Part shown: positions 18,020 through 25,419 of the stretch, piece by piece
Layout of the letters: the number at the start of each line of letters is the position of its first letter
How positions within the stretch are numbered: position 1 is the first letter of the stretch
Source: Hyphococcus sp.
Lineage (GTDB): Bacteria; Pseudomonadota; Alphaproteobacteria; Caulobacterales; Parvularculaceae
Length of the DNA: 64,000 bases
Assembly: GCA_028281665.1 (NCBI GenBank)
Contig: JANQJK010000009.1
Coordinates: 53,718 to 117,717 of the forward strand
Direction of reading: 5' to 3'
The notes under the pieces: generated by a model
Database searches by the model: none
Seen by the model: only the letters and a program-made list of their open reading frames with translations
What the model was told of the DNA's origin: nothing
Made by a program: the position numbers and the translations under genes

Positions 18020-18408
18020 GTCTTCGCCGCCGCCTCACCCGTTTCTTCAACGGCGCCGGCATCGCCTTCGGCGGCAGGCTTCGCCGCCGGGTCGCCTTTC
18101 AATGCAGACGCTTCCTTGCGCAATTCACTGTTGATCGGATTGACTGTTTCGTTCAGCTCGCGCTTCGCCTGCGCGATCGGATTATCGCGCTTCAGCGCAT
18201 CTATCTCCTTGCGCAGCTCCTCCATCTCGGTCTCGCGGGCCATCTGGTCGAAAGCGGACGTGAATTCCGCCGCCATGGATTTCGCCTTCGCCGCCATCCG
18301 CCCGGCCTGACGCATCATGCGCGGCAGGTCTTTCGGGCCGACCACGATCAGCGCGATGACGGCGATCAGGATCAGTTCAAGAAAACCGAATTGCGGAACG
18401 AGGTTCAT
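18016..18408 (-). CDS. tatB: Sec-independent translocase subunit TatB
   Basis: TatB works with TatC as the Tat substrate receptor. The 130-residue product has one N-terminal membrane helix (FGFLELILIAVIALIVVGPK) and the GPKDLPRMMRQAGR amphipathic helix with the conserved Glu and Gly-Pro. A charged, Ala/Glu-rich tail follows. It lies in a tatA-tatB-tatC operon: 31 bases after tatA, 4-base overlap with tatC. Confidence 0.93.
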   Translation of the reverse strand: MNLVPQFGFLELILIAVIALIVVGPKDLPRMMRQAGRMAAKAKSMAAEFTSAFDQMARETEMEELRKEIDALKRDNPIAQAKRELNETVNPINSELRKEASALKGDPAAKPAAEGDAGAVEETGEAAAKT

Positions 18409-18439
18409 GCGCGATGGGGTCCTTCAAAACCCCGGCGGA

Positions 18440-18658
18440 TTACTCCGCCTTTGCCTTGTCCTCGGCGGGGGTTACATCCACCGCCTCATCGCTGCGCTTG
18501 TCCAGCGATTTCTCATCTTCTTCCTGAAGACCCTTGCGAAACGATTTAATGCCTTTGGCGAAATCGCCCATCAGCGAAGAGATCTTCCCGCCACCGCCAA
18601 ACAGCAGCAGGGCGAGAATGAGAATGATGACGATCTGCCAGGGTCCGATAGCGCCCAT
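18440..18658 (-). CDS. tatA: Sec-independent translocase subunit TatA
   Basis: TatA forms the Tat translocation pore or membrane-weakening oligomer. The 72-residue product has the TatA layout: a short periplasmic start (MGAIGPWQI), one membrane helix (VIILILALLLFGGGGKI), and the amphipathic helix with SLMGDFAKGIKSFRKGL, then an acidic tail. In its leader lie a 17-codon ORF and a strong hairpin whose 3' arm touches its AAAGG ribosome site (see 18669-18718). Confidence 0.94.
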   Translation of the reverse strand: MGAIGPWQIVIILILALLLFGGGGKISSLMGDFAKGIKSFRKGLQEEDEKSLDKRSDEAVDVTPAEDKAKAE

Positions 18659-18668
18659 GGGTGGTGCC

Positions 18669-18718
18669 TTTGCTAATTACGCCGCCAGAATGTAGTCATC
18701 GGCGGCCCCATTAGCAAA
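18669..18718 (-). promoter_or_regulatory. Strong hairpin in the tatA leader
   Basis: On the reverse strand TTTGCTAAT (18718-18710) pairs perfectly with ATTAGCAAA (18677-18669). Inside, GCCGCC pairs with GGCGGC, with a 3x3 internal loop and a 14-base terminal loop. The 3' arm ends in the AAA of the tatA ribosome site AAAGG, 11 bases from the ATG. No T-tract follows, so it is more likely translational control than a terminator. Confidence 0.6.
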
Positions 18719-18730
18719 CCGCGCAGGCAT
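18677..18730 (-). CDS. Possible 17-codon leader ORF between scpB and tatA
   Basis: ATG at 18730 has an excellent ribosome site (AAGGAAG, about 6 bases upstream) overlapping the scpB stop. The encoded peptide is MPARFANGAADDYILAA. The coding region runs through the whole loop and most of the stem of the hairpin at 18669-18718, and its stop lies in the 3' arm. Translation would therefore open the hairpin next to tatA. Expression is inferred only from the ribosome site and placement. Confidence 0.4.
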   Translation of the reverse strand: MPARFANGAADDYILAA

Positions 18731-18740
18731 GAAAACTTCC

Positions 18741-19565
18741 TTACGCGTCGGCGGTTTCGTCGCTGCTTTCCTCATGAAAATCCTGCACAAATTCGCCTTC
18801 TTCATCGCCATCCTCGGCTTCATCGGCGTCGTCGCCATCCACCGGCGACGGGACGGCAAAGCCCGGCGGCAGGCGCGCGTCCAACAGTCCGGCGGCCTTG
18901 AGGTCGGCGAGACCCGGCAGGTCCGTCACCGTCTCAAGGCCGAAATGCTGAAGAAAGTCCTCAGTGGTGCCATAGAGGGTCGGCCGTCCGGGCGTGTCCT
19001 GACGCTTGCCGCGCATTTTGACCCAGCCGATCTCAAGAAGCTGGTCCAGCGAGCCTTTCGCCACCTGAACGCCGCGAACGTCTTCGATGTCCGCGCGGGT
19101 GCAAGGCTGGTGGTAGGCGATGATCGCAAGAGTTTCGAGGGCGGCGCGCGATAACCGCCGCGGCGCAACCTTCTCGATCTCAAGCACGTGCGCCACGTCG
19201 CTGGCGGTGACGAACCGCCACTTCTTGTCAATCTTCTGAAGGGTTACGCCGCGACCCGCATAGTCCTCCGTAAGCCGATCAATGATCGCCGGAATGTCGG
19301 CGCCGGCCGGCAGACGCCCCGCAATCGTGCGCTGATCGAGCGGCTCCGCCGCGGCGAACAGCAACGCCTCAACCATCCGGCAATGGTCGGCGATATCTTC
19401 CTCAGACCAATCCGCGATGGCTTCGGTTTCCCCGTCGTCCTGCTCTTCGCTCACTGTTTCTTGTTCATCCGTTTCCGCGCCGAGTTCCTCGGCGAGCGCC
19501 TGCTGCGCCTCATGGGCGTCGAGGCCTTTGAAGTCGCGACCGCTTTCAGCGTCAAGGTCGGTCAT
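18741..19565 (-). CDS. scpB: Segregation and condensation protein B
   Basis: ScpB binds ScpA and SMC to form the condensin-like chromosome organiser. The 274-residue product has an acidic N-terminal extension (about 1-55), then the two winged-helix domains. Conserved text includes HCRMVEALLFAAAEPLDQRT, RLSRAALETLAIIAYHQPCT and RADIEDVRGVQVAKGSLDQL. An acidic Asp/Glu-rich tail follows. It overlaps scpA by 4 bases (ATGA). Confidence 0.94.
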   Translation of the reverse strand: MTDLDAESGRDFKGLDAHEAQQALAEELGAETDEQETVSEEQDDGETEAIADWSEEDIADHCRMVEALLFAAAEPLDQRTIAGRLPAGADIPAIIDRLTEDYAGRGVTLQKIDKKWRFVTASDVAHVLEIEKVAPRRLSRAALETLAIIAYHQPCTRADIEDVRGVQVAKGSLDQLLEIGWVKMRGKRQDTPGRPTLYGTTEDFLQHFGLETVTDLPGLADLKAAGLLDARLPPGFAVPSPVDGDDADEAEDGDEEGEFVQDFHEESSDETADA

Positions 19566-20410
19566 GACGGTTTCCTTTCGTCTTCATCGGGCCGCGACCT
19601 GATGTAAATCGGTTCAAAAGCGCCGAGCTGACGCATATCGATACGGCCGTCCTTGGCGAATTCCAGCGCCGCGTTGAATGCGCTGGCGATTTTTGACGTT
19701 TCCGGCGCATCGACGTCTTCCGCGTGAACGAGCGCGCGCAGTTCCGTCCATTCGGGGATCGAGCCCAGAATGCGCTCAAGGCGCAGCCGCGCCATTTCGA
19801 TCGTGTAAACCCGTGGCGGGTCCACATGATAATCGCGGTCGAGCTTTGAGATGCGCTGCGTCGCATACGCCTTTAGCAGGTCGTAAAGCGTGTCCTGCCA
19901 ATCGGCGGTGCGCACCACCCGCACGCCGTCCGGCGTTCCGCGCGGGAAGAAGTCGACCATAAACTGCGCCCGCCCCTGCAACGCCTCGACCGCGTTGCGC
20001 ATGGCCTCAAGGCGCTGCAACTGGAAGGCGAGGCGCGCGGCCATTTCGTCGGCGGTGGGCTCATCGCCCTCTTCATCGTCGACGGGCAGCAAGAGCCGCG
20101 ATTTGAGGTAAGCCAGCCACGCGGCCATGACGAGGTAATCGGCGGCGAGTTCAAGATCGCGCTTCTTCGCCTCGCCGACGAACTCCAGATACTGATCGAC
20201 GAGCGCGACCATGGAGATGCGGCGGATATCGACCTTCTGGCTGCGCGCGAGATCCAGAAGGACGTCCAGCGGGCCTTCATAACCGTCTATATTGACGATC
20301 AACCCATCGATATCGGCGTCGGCCTCCACGCGGGCCGGCGCATCGAAATCATCCGCGTCGTTTGTCGGGCCGGTCACCGGCAATACTCTGATATTCTCAC
20401 CATCCGCCAT
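19562..20410 (-). CDS. scpA: Segregation and condensation protein A
   Basis: ScpA is the kleisin subunit bridging SMC heads. The 282-residue product has the family start VNIDGYEGPLDVLLDLARSQ, then DIRRISMVALVDQYLEFV and ADYLVMAAWLAYLKSRLLLP (the SMC-neck binding helices). A C-terminal winged helix ends near the stop. ATG 20410 with GAGAAG upstream is preferred over the in-frame GTG at 20419. It is coupled to scpB and lies downstream of nagZ. Confidence 0.94.
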   Translation of the reverse strand: MADGENIRVLPVTGPTNDADDFDAPARVEADADIDGLIVNIDGYEGPLDVLLDLARSQKVDIRRISMVALVDQYLEFVGEAKKRDLELAADYLVMAAWLAYLKSRLLLPVDDEEGDEPTADEMAARLAFQLQRLEAMRNAVEALQGRAQFMVDFFPRGTPDGVRVVRTADWQDTLYDLLKAYATQRISKLDRDYHVDPPRVYTIEMARLRLERILGSIPEWTELRALVHAEDVDAPETSKIASAFNAALEFAKDGRIDMRQLGAFEPIYIRSRPDEDERKPS

Positions 20411-20466
20411 AGATAGCACTTCTCAGGCGATTCTCGCTGTCGAAAATCGTGATTTATCCCCGTCGG

Positions 20467-21489
20467 TCAAACAGCAGGGGCGACGGGCTTCAGAAACTCG
20501 TTGAGCCGCCGATAGGACGCGTCAATATCCCCGTCTTCCGTGGCTGCCGCCTCTGCGAGCGCGGCCTCGGCCCGTTCGGCAGCCCTGCCCTCAAGCGGGC
20601 GCGCGCCCTTCATCGCCGCCGTCTTCTCCGCCAGATCGAAATTGCAGCAGAGCGCAATATCGCAGCCGGCCTCCAGGCTTGCCGACACGCGCCCGTCCAT
20701 CGGCCCGCCAAGAGCCTTCATCTTCAGATCGTCCGTGAACAACAGCCCGTCAAATCCGATCTCGCCGCGGATGACGTCGCCGATAATGACAGGCGACAGC
20801 GTGCCCGGACGATCTGCATCATACGCCTCATAGACCACATGAGCGGTCATCCCCATTCGCGCATCGCGCAATTGTCTGAACGGCGCAAAGTCGACCGCGA
20901 TCAAGTCTTCTTGGCGCGCATCGACGCGCGGCAGTTCATGATGGCTGTCGCAGAGGGCGCGCCCATGCCCCGGCATATGCTTGACCACGGGCAACGCTCC
21001 GCCCGCTTTCGAGCCATCCGCGGCGGCGCGGGCGAGGTCGACGATAACATCGGGATGCTTCGCATAGGCCCGGTCGCCGATGACGGTCGGATCGGCGTCG
21101 GGCTGGGGGACGTCCAGCATCGGGATACAGTTGATGTTGACGCCGCACCCCGACAGGAGCCGCCCGAGCAACCAGCCATTCAGCCGCGATGCTTCAACCG
21201 CCTTTTTCGGGTCGAGCCGATAGAGGTCGCCAAACAGCGCCGGCGCCGGATGGGCCGGAAAGGTCGGCGGCTTCATACGCGCGACCCGTCCCCCTTCCTG
21301 ATCGATCATGACCGGCGCGTCCCGACCCACCGCCTCGCGCAGCTCGGCCGTATGCGCCCGCAATTCGTCAGCAGACGCACAATGGCGCGCAAAGACGATG
21401 AAACCCCACGGGTCTGCATCGCGGAAAAACGCTTTTTCGTCTGCGCTTAGCCGCGGGCCTTCAGTGTCGAATACAACGGAACTGGGCAG
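20467..21489 (-). CDS. nagZ: Beta-N-acetylhexosaminidase NagZ, apparent CTG start
   Basis: NagZ removes N-acetylglucosamine from muropeptides in cytosolic peptidoglycan recycling (glycoside hydrolase family 3). Conserved blocks are APVMIDQEGGRVARMKPP, GVNINCIPMLDVPQPDADPT, VVKHMPGHGRALCDSHHELP (catalytic His loop) and GLLFTDDLKMKALGG (nucleophile Asp). The first ATG/GTG/TTG in frame (TTG 21363) would remove about 42 residues of the barrel, including ADPWGFIVFAR. No standard start exists between the upstream TAA (21493-21495) and that point. CTG 21489 restores 340 residues, the normal length, and has AAGAGG 9 bases upstream. Confidence 0.88.
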   Translation of the reverse strand: MPSSVVFDTEGPRLSADEKAFFRDADPWGFIVFARHCASADELRAHTAELREAVGRDAPVMIDQEGGRVARMKPPTFPAHPAPALFGDLYRLDPKKAVEASRLNGWLLGRLLSGCGVNINCIPMLDVPQPDADPTVIGDRAYAKHPDVIVDLARAAADGSKAGGALPVVKHMPGHGRALCDSHHELPRVDARQEDLIAVDFAPFRQLRDARMGMTAHVVYEAYDADRPGTLSPVIIGDVIRGEIGFDGLLFTDDLKMKALGGPMDGRVSASLEAGCDIALCCNFDLAEKTAAMKGARPLEGRAAERAEAALAEAAATEDGDIDASYRRLNEFLKPVAPAV

Positions 21490-21492
21490 CGC

Positions 21493-22305
21493 TTAGAGCC
21501 TCTTCGGCAGGCAGTCCTGGCCGTTCTGCTTCAACGTGGCGCAATAGGCGTTGGCGGCATCGGAAGACGTGAACGGACCGACGCGCAGGCGATGATAAAT
21601 GCCCCGGTCTCCAAGGTCCGCCTGTTCGATGTCGAAAGACTTGTCGCCGATCACGGCACTGATCTTGGACTGCATGCTGCTCCATTTCGCCAGCGCTTCG
21701 TCGTTGGAGCGAAACGAGCCGACCTGCACCACGTGACTGCCCGACACCGCCGAGCGCGACGCAGGCGCAGCGGGCGTTTCAACCGGCGCCGCATTCACCG
21801 GCGTCGGCTCGGTGACGGCGACGGGTTCAGGCTCCGGCTCCGGCGCGGGCGGCGTATCGAACGCAGCCGCATCTTCTTCGGCGAGATTTGCAATCACTGT
21901 CTCGGCCTCTTCGGCAACGTCAGCGGTCAACGCGCCAATGGCGTCTTCCGGGTTGCGATCGACCGGTTCCTCCGGCGCTTCGTCAATGACAGTGACGGGC
22001 GCCGGTTCCTCGCCGTCGAACACATCATAGACTTCCCGGTCCTCGACACTCGTTCCCGCGTCCGCAGTTTCGATTTTGATCGGCTCCGGGTCCGCCGCCA
22101 CATATGGCGTTTCGATGCCGGCGCGACGTTCGCCCTGTTTGATGCCCTTCTGGTAAAAGACATAGGTCGTCGCTGCGAAGGCGCCGAACATGACAAGACC
22201 GATCATCAAGACGGAGAAGCCGGAAAGCCCGCCCTCGTCTTCGTCGTCGTCCATCCCGTCATATTCTGAATATTCGTCGTCGTAGTTTTCGTCAGCCGTC
22301 GTCAT
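21493..22305 (-). CDS. SPOR-domain membrane protein
   Basis: This is an inner-membrane protein with a periplasmic peptidoglycan-binding SPOR domain, a type that localises to division sites by binding denuded glycan. The 270-residue product has an acidic cytosolic start, one membrane helix (GFSVLMIGLVMFGAFAATTY, about 28-48), and a long acidic, proline-rich linker. A C-terminal SPOR domain follows (about 195-268: SGSHVVQVGSFRSNDEALAK, YHRLRVGPFTSSDAANAYC). ATG 22305 is chosen because the upstream frame extension (to 22380) is basic and unrelated in character. It precedes nagZ by three bases, in the same frame. Confidence 0.88.
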   Translation of the reverse strand: MTTADENYDDEYSEYDGMDDDEDEGGLSGFSVLMIGLVMFGAFAATTYVFYQKGIKQGERRAGIETPYVAADPEPIKIETADAGTSVEDREVYDVFDGEEPAPVTVIDEAPEEPVDRNPEDAIGALTADVAEEAETVIANLAEEDAAAFDTPPAPEPEPEPVAVTEPTPVNAAPVETPAAPASRSAVSGSHVVQVGSFRSNDEALAKWSSMQSKISAVIGDKSFDIEQADLGDRGIYHRLRVGPFTSSDAANAYCATLKQNGQDCLPKRL

Positions 22306-22441
22306 GTCGTCACCATTATTCTTGTTGGTCGAGGCTCGGCGATCGCGCGCGGATCTCGTTCCGCCGATGCTCGTCTTCAATTTTCACCGCCGAATCAACC
22401 CGATCACCCATTTTAGCATCGGACGGGCGATATCGAGAGGC

Positions 22442-23632
22442 TTAGTCCTCAATTTCGACGCCAAAGAGGCGGCGATACTCCCGCATTGCGTACCGATCCG
22501 TCATGCCGGCGATGTAATCGCACACGACCCTCGCCCGCCCCTGACTGTCCCTGCCCTCATAGCGCTCGCGCCATTCCGGCGGCAAGGCGTCAGGTTCAGA
22601 AAAGAACAATTCAAACAAAGATTTAACGATCCGCCGCGCATCCGCTCGGGCGCGATTAACTTTTTCGTGGCGGTACATGTTTGCGTAGAGAAACGTGCGC
22701 AGGCCCTTCAGATCCGCCGCAACCCCTGATGAAAAAGCGCAGGTCTGGCGGCCACGCCGCCGCACCGCGTCCGCGTCTTGTGGAGAAAAATCTGCGAGCT
22801 GCGAGCGTGTTTCGGCGAGGACATCCCTCACCATCGTGCCGATGAGATCGGAGACCGCCTCGGCGATCAGAATATCCGCCGGCGCGTCCGGATATCGCCC
22901 TTCGGCCTTTTCCAGCGCCGGCCCGATCAAGGGCTGTTCGCGGGCGTCGCCAAAGATAAAGAGCCCCGCCCGCAAGCCGTCGTCAACATCGTGGTTGTTA
23001 TAGGCGATATCGTCGGCAATCGCCGCAACCTGCGCCTCAAGCGATGGGAAGGTATCAAGCCAGAGATCATGGGTTTCGGCGTATTCCGTGATCGCCGCGG
23101 GCAGCGCTTCGCCCATTTGCGCCAGCGGCCCCGAAAGCGGGCCGTTGTGCTTTACGACCCCTTCCAGCGCCTCCCAGGTGAGGTTGAGCCCGTCAAACCC
23201 GGCGTGACGGCGCTCAAGCTTCGTCAGGATACGCAAAGTCTGCGCATTGTGGTCGAAGCCATTGTAATCCTTCATACATTCCTGGAGCACGTCCTCGCCC
23301 GTATGCCCGAAGGGCGGGTGGCCGAGATCGTGGGCCAGCGCCAGGCACTCCGCAAGGTCTTCATCGAGTTCCAGCGACCGGGCCAGCGTCCGGGCGATTT
23401 GCGCGACCTCCAGCGAATGGGTGAGCCGCGTGCGGAAATGGTCCCCCTCATGGGAGATAAAGACCTGCGTCTTGTGCTTGAGGCGGCGAAAGGCGACGGC
23501 GTGAATGACCCTGTCCCGGTCGCGCTGGAAGGGCGTGCGCTCCGCGCTCTCAGCCTCCGGCCAGAGGCGGCCGCGGGTCTTGTCTGCGCGGGCGGCGTAG
23601 GCCGCCAGAGGGGCCGGAAACGGGAGGGGCAT
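22442..23632 (-). CDS. dgt: dGTP triphosphohydrolase-like HD protein
   Basis: These enzymes hydrolyse dNTPs to nucleosides and triphosphate. The 396-residue product has DRDRVIHAVAFRRLKHKTQV at the N-terminus and the HD-domain metal ligands in RTRLTHSLEVAQIARTLAR (His), LALAHDLGHPPFGHTGEDVL (His-Asp) and DDIAYNNHDVDDGLRAG (Asp). The start at 23632 follows AAGG six bases upstream; the longer frame to 23701 lacks a site. It is divergent from erpA. It is a class 2-like form, shorter than the enterobacterial hexameric enzyme. Confidence 0.9.
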   Translation of the reverse strand: MPLPFPAPLAAYAARADKTRGRLWPEAESAERTPFQRDRDRVIHAVAFRRLKHKTQVFISHEGDHFRTRLTHSLEVAQIARTLARSLELDEDLAECLALAHDLGHPPFGHTGEDVLQECMKDYNGFDHNAQTLRILTKLERRHAGFDGLNLTWEALEGVVKHNGPLSGPLAQMGEALPAAITEYAETHDLWLDTFPSLEAQVAAIADDIAYNNHDVDDGLRAGLFIFGDAREQPLIGPALEKAEGRYPDAPADILIAEAVSDLIGTMVRDVLAETRSQLADFSPQDADAVRRRGRQTCAFSSGVAADLKGLRTFLYANMYRHEKVNRARADARRIVKSLFELFFSEPDALPPEWRERYEGRDSQGRARVVCDYIAGMTDRYAMREYRRLFGVEIED

Positions 23633-23739
23633 GGGACGCCTTTTACTGATTACGGTTAATTGACGCGATTCCGCTATTTCATATCTCGAAATTTCGTCCA
23701 ACCCGCCCTAAATAGGGACTGTCGAAGTTTAGGTCAGTC

Positions 23740-24081
23740 ATGAGCGTTACCGAAAAAGCCCCTGTTTCCGTTTCTGCACGCGCAGCGAAAAAGATCTCCG
23801 CGATCCTCGCAAGGGAGCCGGCCGGCGCAATGCTGCGCGTCGCCGTCGAGGGCGGCGGCTGCTCAGGCTTTCAGTACAAGTTCGATATCGTCTCCGACCG
23901 CGAGGATGACGACCTCGTTCTGGACGCCGACGGCTACTCCGTCCTCGTCGATTCCGTGTCGGTAGACTATATGGCGGGATCCGTCATCGACTTTTCCGAC
24001 GAGCTGATCGGCGCGGCCTTCAAGATCGAAAACCCCAACGCAACCTCAGGCTGCGGCTGCGGCACGAGCTTTTCGCTTTAG
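23740..24081 (+). CDS. erpA: Iron-sulfur cluster insertion protein ErpA (A-type carrier)
   Basis: ErpA delivers Fe-S clusters to apo-enzymes. The 113-residue product has the three conserved cysteines of A-type carriers: GGGCSGFQYKF, and the C-terminal SGCGCGTSF. It is divergent from dgt across a 107-base gap. In related genomes xthA usually lies close downstream; here about 3.4 kb of accessory DNA intervenes, starting 7 bases after the erpA stop. Confidence 0.93.
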   Translation: MSVTEKAPVSVSARAAKKISAILAREPAGAMLRVAVEGGGCSGFQYKFDIVSDREDDDLVLDADGYSVLVDSVSVDYMAGSVIDFSDELIGAAFKIENPNATSGCGCGTSFSL

Positions 24082-24088
24082 GAAAAAC

Positions 24089-24271
24089 ATGAGATTTTCA
24101 TTCAAAGTTGTACGACGAACTATTTGCAGAGACGAACATACCGTCCAAATTGACGCCGACGACGAAGAGTCAGCGAAAGAAAAAATTTTATTGGGAGACG
24201 GAGAGTATCTGTCACCTGATTGGGACGAAATCGAAGACGCAAAAATTTTATCAGTAATCGCGAATCACTGA
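24089..24271 (+). CDS. Small acidic protein, companion of the DpnI-type gene
   Basis: The 60-residue product is MRFSFKVVRRTICRDEH followed by an acidic stretch with DDEESAKEKI. The layout is two beta strands then a short helix. AGGA lies 5 bases before ATG. It is AT-rich like the next gene and unlike erpA. Its stop is one base before the DpnI-type start, so the two are co-translated. Its pattern (strand-strand, acidic helix with S-A-x-E-K-I) recalls the short DpnD/PcfM-type domain found beside dpnC in pneumococci. That link is a guess from pattern and position; no function is claimed. Confidence 0.75.
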   Translation: MRFSFKVVRRTICRDEHTVQIDADDEESAKEKILLGDGEYLSPDWDEIEDAKILSVIANH

Positions 24272-24272
24272 C

Positions 24273-25037
24273 TTGAAACTAGGATTTGAAGAATCTGCAG
24301 CGGAGTATAAAAGCGCACCACAGAATATTCGGGTCCTGTCCGAACAATGGGTTGCCGATTCTCTGTTCTGTCCGTGTTGCGGTTTTGAACGTTTATCGAA
24401 ATTTGAAAACAACCGGCCGGCGGCCGACTTTTTCTGTTCTTCGTGCAACGAAGAGTTTGAACTAAAAAGCCAGAAGCGGAAATTCGGAAAGAAGGTAATT
24501 GATGGCGCCTTTAAAACGCTTTCAGAACGTATATCTTCCGTAAACAGCCCAAATTTCGGTTTTTTGAACTACGATCCCAAAGAGTTATTGGTAGCAAATC
24601 TATTTGTCGTACCAAATTACTTTGTTACGCATACAAGTATCGAAGAAAGACGCCCGCTGTCTTCCACGGCGAAACGCGCAGGGTGGATCGGTAGCAATAT
24701 TCTTTTGGGCAATATTCCTGAGGCGGGTAAAATTTTCATTGTCAGGGATAAAACGCCTTTAGACAAAAAAGAGGTCGTTGAGAGTTGGAAACGCACCAAA
24801 TTCTTAAAAAACGAGAATCTAAAAGCACGTGGATGGTTGGTCGATGTTATGTTTTGCGTTGAGGAAATCGGTTCGAAAGTGTTTTCAATAGGCGATGTTT
24901 ACCACTTCGAACGAGAGTTAGCGGCAAAGTACCCAAACAACAACAATATTCGTCCGAAAATACGACAGCAGCTTCAGCGACTGAGAGACAATGGATATCT
25001 GCAATTCCTGGGAAGCGGAAAATACGAATTATTGTGA
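24273..25037 (+). CDS. DpnI-type methyl-directed restriction endonuclease
   Basis: DpnI cuts GATC only when the adenine is methylated. The 254-residue product equals DpnI in length and matches it along its whole span. Zn-binding cysteines are C33, C36, C55 and C58. The text FENNRPAADFFCSSCNEEFE is followed by LKS, giving PD-(D/E)xK residues D52, E63 and K65. The winged-helix part carries PLSSTAKRAGWIGSNI, and IRPKIRQQLQRLRDNGYLQF stands near the end. TTG start one base after the small gene. Codons are AT-rich (roughly 40% GC against about 60% around), indicating transfer. All catalytic residues are present, so it looks functional. Confidence 0.93.
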   Translation: MKLGFEESAAEYKSAPQNIRVLSEQWVADSLFCPCCGFERLSKFENNRPAADFFCSSCNEEFELKSQKRKFGKKVIDGAFKTLSERISSVNSPNFGFLNYDPKELLVANLFVVPNYFVTHTSIEERRPLSSTAKRAGWIGSNILLGNIPEAGKIFIVRDKTPLDKKEVVESWKRTKFLKNENLKARGWLVDVMFCVEEIGSKVFSIGDVYHFERELAAKYPNNNNIRPKIRQQLQRLRDNGYLQFLGSGKYELL

Positions 25038-25244
25038 AGAATTGTTTTGGCAACCAGAAAACGCGAACACTCCCGGAAACCAGATGAACAATACGAAATT
25101 ATTGAAAACTGTTCCTGGGGGCCCCGCATCGAACTTTACTCCCGTGGCGCGCGCAAAGGTTGGAGTTGTTGGGGAGACCAAGCTGACGACACTTACCAGC
25201 CTACTTGGGATACCTACGCCTTTAATTCGGCAGCCGCCGAATAA
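25038..25244 (+). pseudogene. C-terminal remnant of an MT-A70 family N6-adenine methyltransferase
   Basis: Directly after the DpnI-type TGA (25035-25037), and in the same frame, the translation continues RIVLATRKREHSRKPDEQYE, then IIENCSWGPRIELYSRGARK, GWSCWGDQADD and a stop at 25242-25244. The text KREHSRKPDEQYE, P-R-x-E-L-x-x-R and GWxxWGxQ are the conserved C-terminal end of MT-A70 DNA methyltransferases. The N-terminal part with the DPPW catalytic motif is absent. A TTG at 25047 could start a 65-residue piece. Most likely this is the tail left by a deletion or recombination event. Confidence 0.75.
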
Positions 25245-25365
25245 GTGTGCCGAAGTCGATAAAGACTCAAGCATTCAATTTTAGCGTTTCTGACGCGCCT
25301 CGACGGCCGCGCATTTCAAAAACTGATATTTTTGCGGGTTCTCTGCCGACACCGTTTTGCGATGA

Positions 25366-25393
25366 TTGACACCTATATAATAACTTATATAGT
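25366..25393 (+). promoter_or_regulatory. Sigma-70 promoter with palindromic operator for the PadR operon
   Basis: TTGACA (25366-25371) and TATAGT (25388-25393) are 16 bases apart, near-consensus -35 and -10 boxes. Between and over the -10 sits a perfect inverted repeat CTATATA-ATAACT-TATATAG (25373-25392). A regulator bound there would block polymerase. The PadR protein encoded by the second gene of the operon is the obvious candidate. Confidence 0.6.
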
Positions 25394-25419
25394 GCTATTA
25401 ACATAGCGAGGGGTGGATT

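Noticed and set aside
16794..18062. A 422-codon minus-strand open frame spanning tatC and the DUF559 gene
   Set aside because: The first two thirds are the +1 shadow of tatC with no domain sense; only the part from GTG 17198 matches DUF559.
18677..18730. Peptide ending ANGAADDYILAA beside a hairpin looked like a tmRNA (ssrA) tag region
   Set aside because: No tRNA-like acceptor domain or permuted tmRNA parts are nearby, and a clear ribosome site precedes the ATG, so a leader ORF is the better reading.
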